Origin: Candidatus Omnitrophota bacterium | GTDB taxonomy: Bacteria; Omnitrophota; Koll11; Gygaellales; JAHJCI01 | Direction of reading: 5' to 3' | Length of the DNA stretch: 7,857 nt | NCBI GenBank assembly: GCA_030622705.1 | Contig: JAUXFU010000032.1 | Location: forward strand, 1 to 7,857 | In this document: in pieces, positions 6,078-7,857 of the stretch | How the letters are laid out: each line of letters begins with the position of its first letter | Numbering within the stretch: the stretch's first letter is position 1 | Notes under the pieces: generated by a model | What the model saw: the letters and a program-made list of their open reading frames with translations, nothing else | What the model was told of the DNA's origin: nothing | Database searches by the model: none | Program-made: the position numbers and the translations under genes

Positions 6078-6644
6078 CTATCTATAGAGTCCCTTTTTAA
6101 TAATATATTGCCTGACAGAATCAGGGACTAAATAACGAAAAGAGTGTCTCTGCTTAATGCATTGACGAACCTCAAAAGCAGAAATATCCACTGCGCGAAT
6201 ATCAATTTTTGTCATATAGTCCGGTAAATTATCTAAAGCGTATGCCGGGCGGGTTGCCACGATAAACTTTACCAGGGCTATAATTTCCTTTAAGTCCCGC
6301 CACTCATTTAGATATTTAAACAGGTCCGAACCAATGATAAAATATAATTCGTCGCAGGAATAAATCCCGTTAAATTCCTTTATGGTATCAATCGTATAAG
6401 AACGGCTGCCCCTTTTTATCTCGATATCAGAAACACAAAAATAAGGATTTCCCTTAACTGCCAGCCTTAGCATTTTCATCCGGTCAACGGCAGAAATAAT
6501 CTCTTCGTCATCCTTATGGGGAGGAAGATTCGCCGGAACAAATATTACCTTGTCTAATCCGATTTTCTGACGTACCTCTTCAGCTAAAATAAGATGGCCT
6601 AAATGAACCGGATTAAAGGTGCCTCCTAATACACCAATCTTCAT
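6078..6644 (-). CDS. nadD: nicotinate-nucleotide adenylyltransferase
   Basis: This 188-residue enzyme joins nicotinate mononucleotide and ATP to make deamido-NAD in NAD synthesis, in the cytoplasm. The Rossmann-like nucleotidyltransferase fold is shown by GGTFNPVHLGH (7-17), which includes the HxGH motif at 14-17, then PPHK (41-44), the YTIDT segment (83-87), IGSD (104-107) and a C-terminus VPDSVRQYIIKKGLY typical of NadD. The late motif usually written ISSTxIR or ISATxIR is ISAFEVR here (154-160), with Phe157 where Thr or Ser is expected; the arginine is kept. The length is normal. The ATG at 6644 begins one base after the proA stop, with a modest AGG 7 bases upstream, so the two genes are surely one transcript. 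In many bacteria proB-proA-nadD-rsfS are neighbours; here rsfS is not found downstream. Confidence 0.95.
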   Translation of the reverse strand: MKIGVLGGTFNPVHLGHLILAEEVRQKIGLDKVIFVPANLPPHKDDEEIISAVDRMKMLRLAVKGNPYFCVSDIEIKRGSRSYTIDTIKEFNGIYSCDELYFIIGSDLFKYLNEWRDLKEIIALVKFIVATRPAYALDNLPDYMTKIDIRAVDISAFEVRQCIKQRHSFRYLVPDSVRQYIIKKGLYR

Positions 6645-6645
6645 A

Positions 6646-7814
6646 CTATTGCCTGACCTGTCCTCTTCCGTAAATAACGTACTTATATGTAGTCAATTCC
6701 TCAAGCCCCATTGGGCCGCGGGCATGAAGCCGGTTGGTAGAAATCCCCATCTCTGCCCCCATGCCAAATTGATAACCATCGGTAAAACGGGTAGAGGCAT
6801 TCCGGTAAACACAGGCAGAATCAACCCTGCTTAAGAATTCCTCAGCCGCCTTGATATTATTAGTAACAATCGAATCGGAATGATGCGAACCGTATTCATT
6901 GATATGCCATATTGCCTCGTTTAAATCCTTAACTACCTTAACTGACAAAATTAAATCTAAATATTCGGTACGAAAATCCTTGCTGCCGGCTGCCTTTATT
7001 CCTTTAACAATTCTCCGGGTAAGTGGACACCCGCGAATCTCGACGCCGGAGTCCTGAAAGCGTTTAATCATTAGCGGCAAAAAAACAGGCGCGATACTTT
7101 TATCAACCAGCATTGTCTCCATCGCGTTACAGGTACCCGGGCGCTGAACCTTGGCATTAAAACAGATACGCTGCGCCATTAAGCGATCGGCATTCCGGTG
7201 CACATATACATGACAGATACCCTTGTAATGCTTAATCACCGGGATGCGCGAAATCCTCTCAACCTGCCTGATTAAGCCTTCTCCTCCGCGAGGGATAACC
7301 AAATCAATGTAATCACTCAGCTTAAGCAACGCCTGCACGTCGCTGCGGCGGGTTGTAGACACCAGGCCGGCTGCCCCCGGGGGAATCGAGAATTTAGCCA
7401 GCACCGAAGACAAAACACTATAGATTGCTTTATTGGAATTAATTGCCTCGCTGCCCCCGCGCAGGATAACGCAGTTTCCTGATTTTAAACATAAACCAAT
7501 ACAGTCAGAGGTCACATCGGGCCGGGATTCATAAACAATGGCGATCACCCCGATTGGCACCCGCACCTTCGAAATCCTTAAGCCGTTTGGAGCCGTCCAT
7601 TGTTTAAATACCTTTCCTACCGGGTCAGGCAAACCAGCCAATGCCCTTTGCGAGGCGCTCATTGCCTCAATCCGCTGCTTAGTTAAAGTAAGCCGGTCAA
7701 TAAATGCCGAAGAAAGTCTTTTCCTACCTGCCCTGCGGAGGTCTTTTTTATTCTCATCCATAATGTACTGCCGGCTGTTAAACAAAGCCGCGGACATAGA
7801 GAGCAAAACTGCCT
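6646..7814 (-). CDS. proA: gamma-glutamyl phosphate reductase, 5'-truncated at the contig end
   Basis: This aldehyde-dehydrogenase-superfamily enzyme reduces gamma-glutamyl phosphate to glutamate 5-semialdehyde with NADPH, the second step of proline synthesis. Counting from the codon at 7806, visible family segments are DRLTLTKQRIEAM (37-49), LPDPVG (59-64), VPIGVIAIVYESRPDVT (83-99), LRGGSEA (115-121), PRGGEGLI (172-179), RPGTCNAMET (222-231) with catalytic Cys226, and HARGPMGLEELTTYKY (361-376). The reading frame stays open upstream (KAVLLSM-like) to 7814, where adapter sequence starts. The in-frame TAG at 7815-7813 takes its first base from the adapter and is not real. A TTG start at 7806 would be an artefact, since full-length relatives are about 415-420 residues and roughly 28-30 N-terminal residues are missing here. 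The stop TAG is one base before the nadD start. An upstream proB is likely in the genome but is not in this window. Confidence 0.94.
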
Positions 7815-7857
7815 AAGTCGGAGGCCAAGCGGTCTTAGGAAGACAACACTTAGCTAC
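7815..7857 (+). other. untrimmed MGI/BGI (DNBSEQ) sequencing adapter plus barcode at the contig end
   Basis: Positions 7815-7846 are, base for base as I remember it, the 32-base MGI/BGI 3' library adapter that begins AAGTCGGAGGCCAAGCGG and ends TTAGGAAGACAA. The next ten bases, CACTTAGCTA at 7847-7856, sit exactly where the 10-base sample index lies in that adapter. The final C at 7857 matches the first base of the segment after the index (CAACTCCTTGG). The sequence stops there. This is read-through adapter assembled onto the contig, not organism DNA. It creates a false in-frame stop upstream of proA. Confidence 0.93.

Noticed and set aside
7538..7816. Plus-strand open frame opposite proA reaching the right end
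   Set aside because: It is antisense to conserved proA sequence, and its last codons fall at the adapter junction, so its end is artificial.
7834..7846. Perfect small palindrome GTCTT-AGG-AAGAC upstream of proA, possible hairpin or operator
   Set aside because: It belongs to the sequencing adapter, not to the genome.

Overview
All nine genes in this 7.86-kb window lie on the minus strand, so the transcription order runs from high to low coordinates: proA (cut at the right end), nadD, rpe, an alpha-D-phosphohexomutase, a PlsC-type acyltransferase, rpsA, tyrS, a SemiSWEET/PQ-loop protein, and the first 17 codons of an NAD-dependent sugar epimerase/dehydratase. This is a dense block of bacterial housekeeping genes with gaps mostly of 1 to 75 bp and one overlap (rpsA/tyrS). 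Base composition looks moderate. There is no 16S rRNA or other phylogenetic marker. Dense co-directional packing, a six-domain S1 protein and short interspersed repeats fit an uncultured environmental bacterium. Omnitrophota or a related phylum is a guess from general resemblance, not something the sequence proves.

Right end (6646-7857): the last 43 bases are not genomic. Positions 7815-7846 match, from memory, the 32-base MGI/BGI (DNBSEQ) library adapter. They are followed by 10 bases that fit a sample barcode and one base matching the start of the next adapter segment. proA therefore runs off the true contig end at 7814, and its apparent in-frame stop and TTG start are artefacts. nadD follows proA by one base.

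Middle (3059-6077): nadD and rpe are separated by 181 bp that holds a symmetric inverted repeat built from eight ATCCG/CGGAT-type words spaced 10/13/10 in each arm. It ends eight bases before the rpe start codon. rpe is closely followed by the phosphohexomutase, whose coding region carries an in-frame low-complexity insertion bounded by a 14-bp direct repeat. A PlsC-like acyltransferase then leads into rpsA.

Left part (1-3058): rpsA (six S1 domains) overlaps the start of tyrS. The AGG AGG codons near the end of tyrS serve as the ribosome-binding site for a three-helix SemiSWEET gene, which is followed after 4 bp by a nucleotide-sugar epimerase/dehydratase.

Functionally the genes cover proline and NAD synthesis, the pentose phosphate pathway, hexose-phosphate interconversion, phospholipid synthesis, translation and probably sugar transport and nucleotide-sugar metabolism. 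I see no defence system, CRISPR array, tRNA, rRNA, transposase or convincing novel system. The most notable points are the untrimmed adapter and the two repeat-type insertions.
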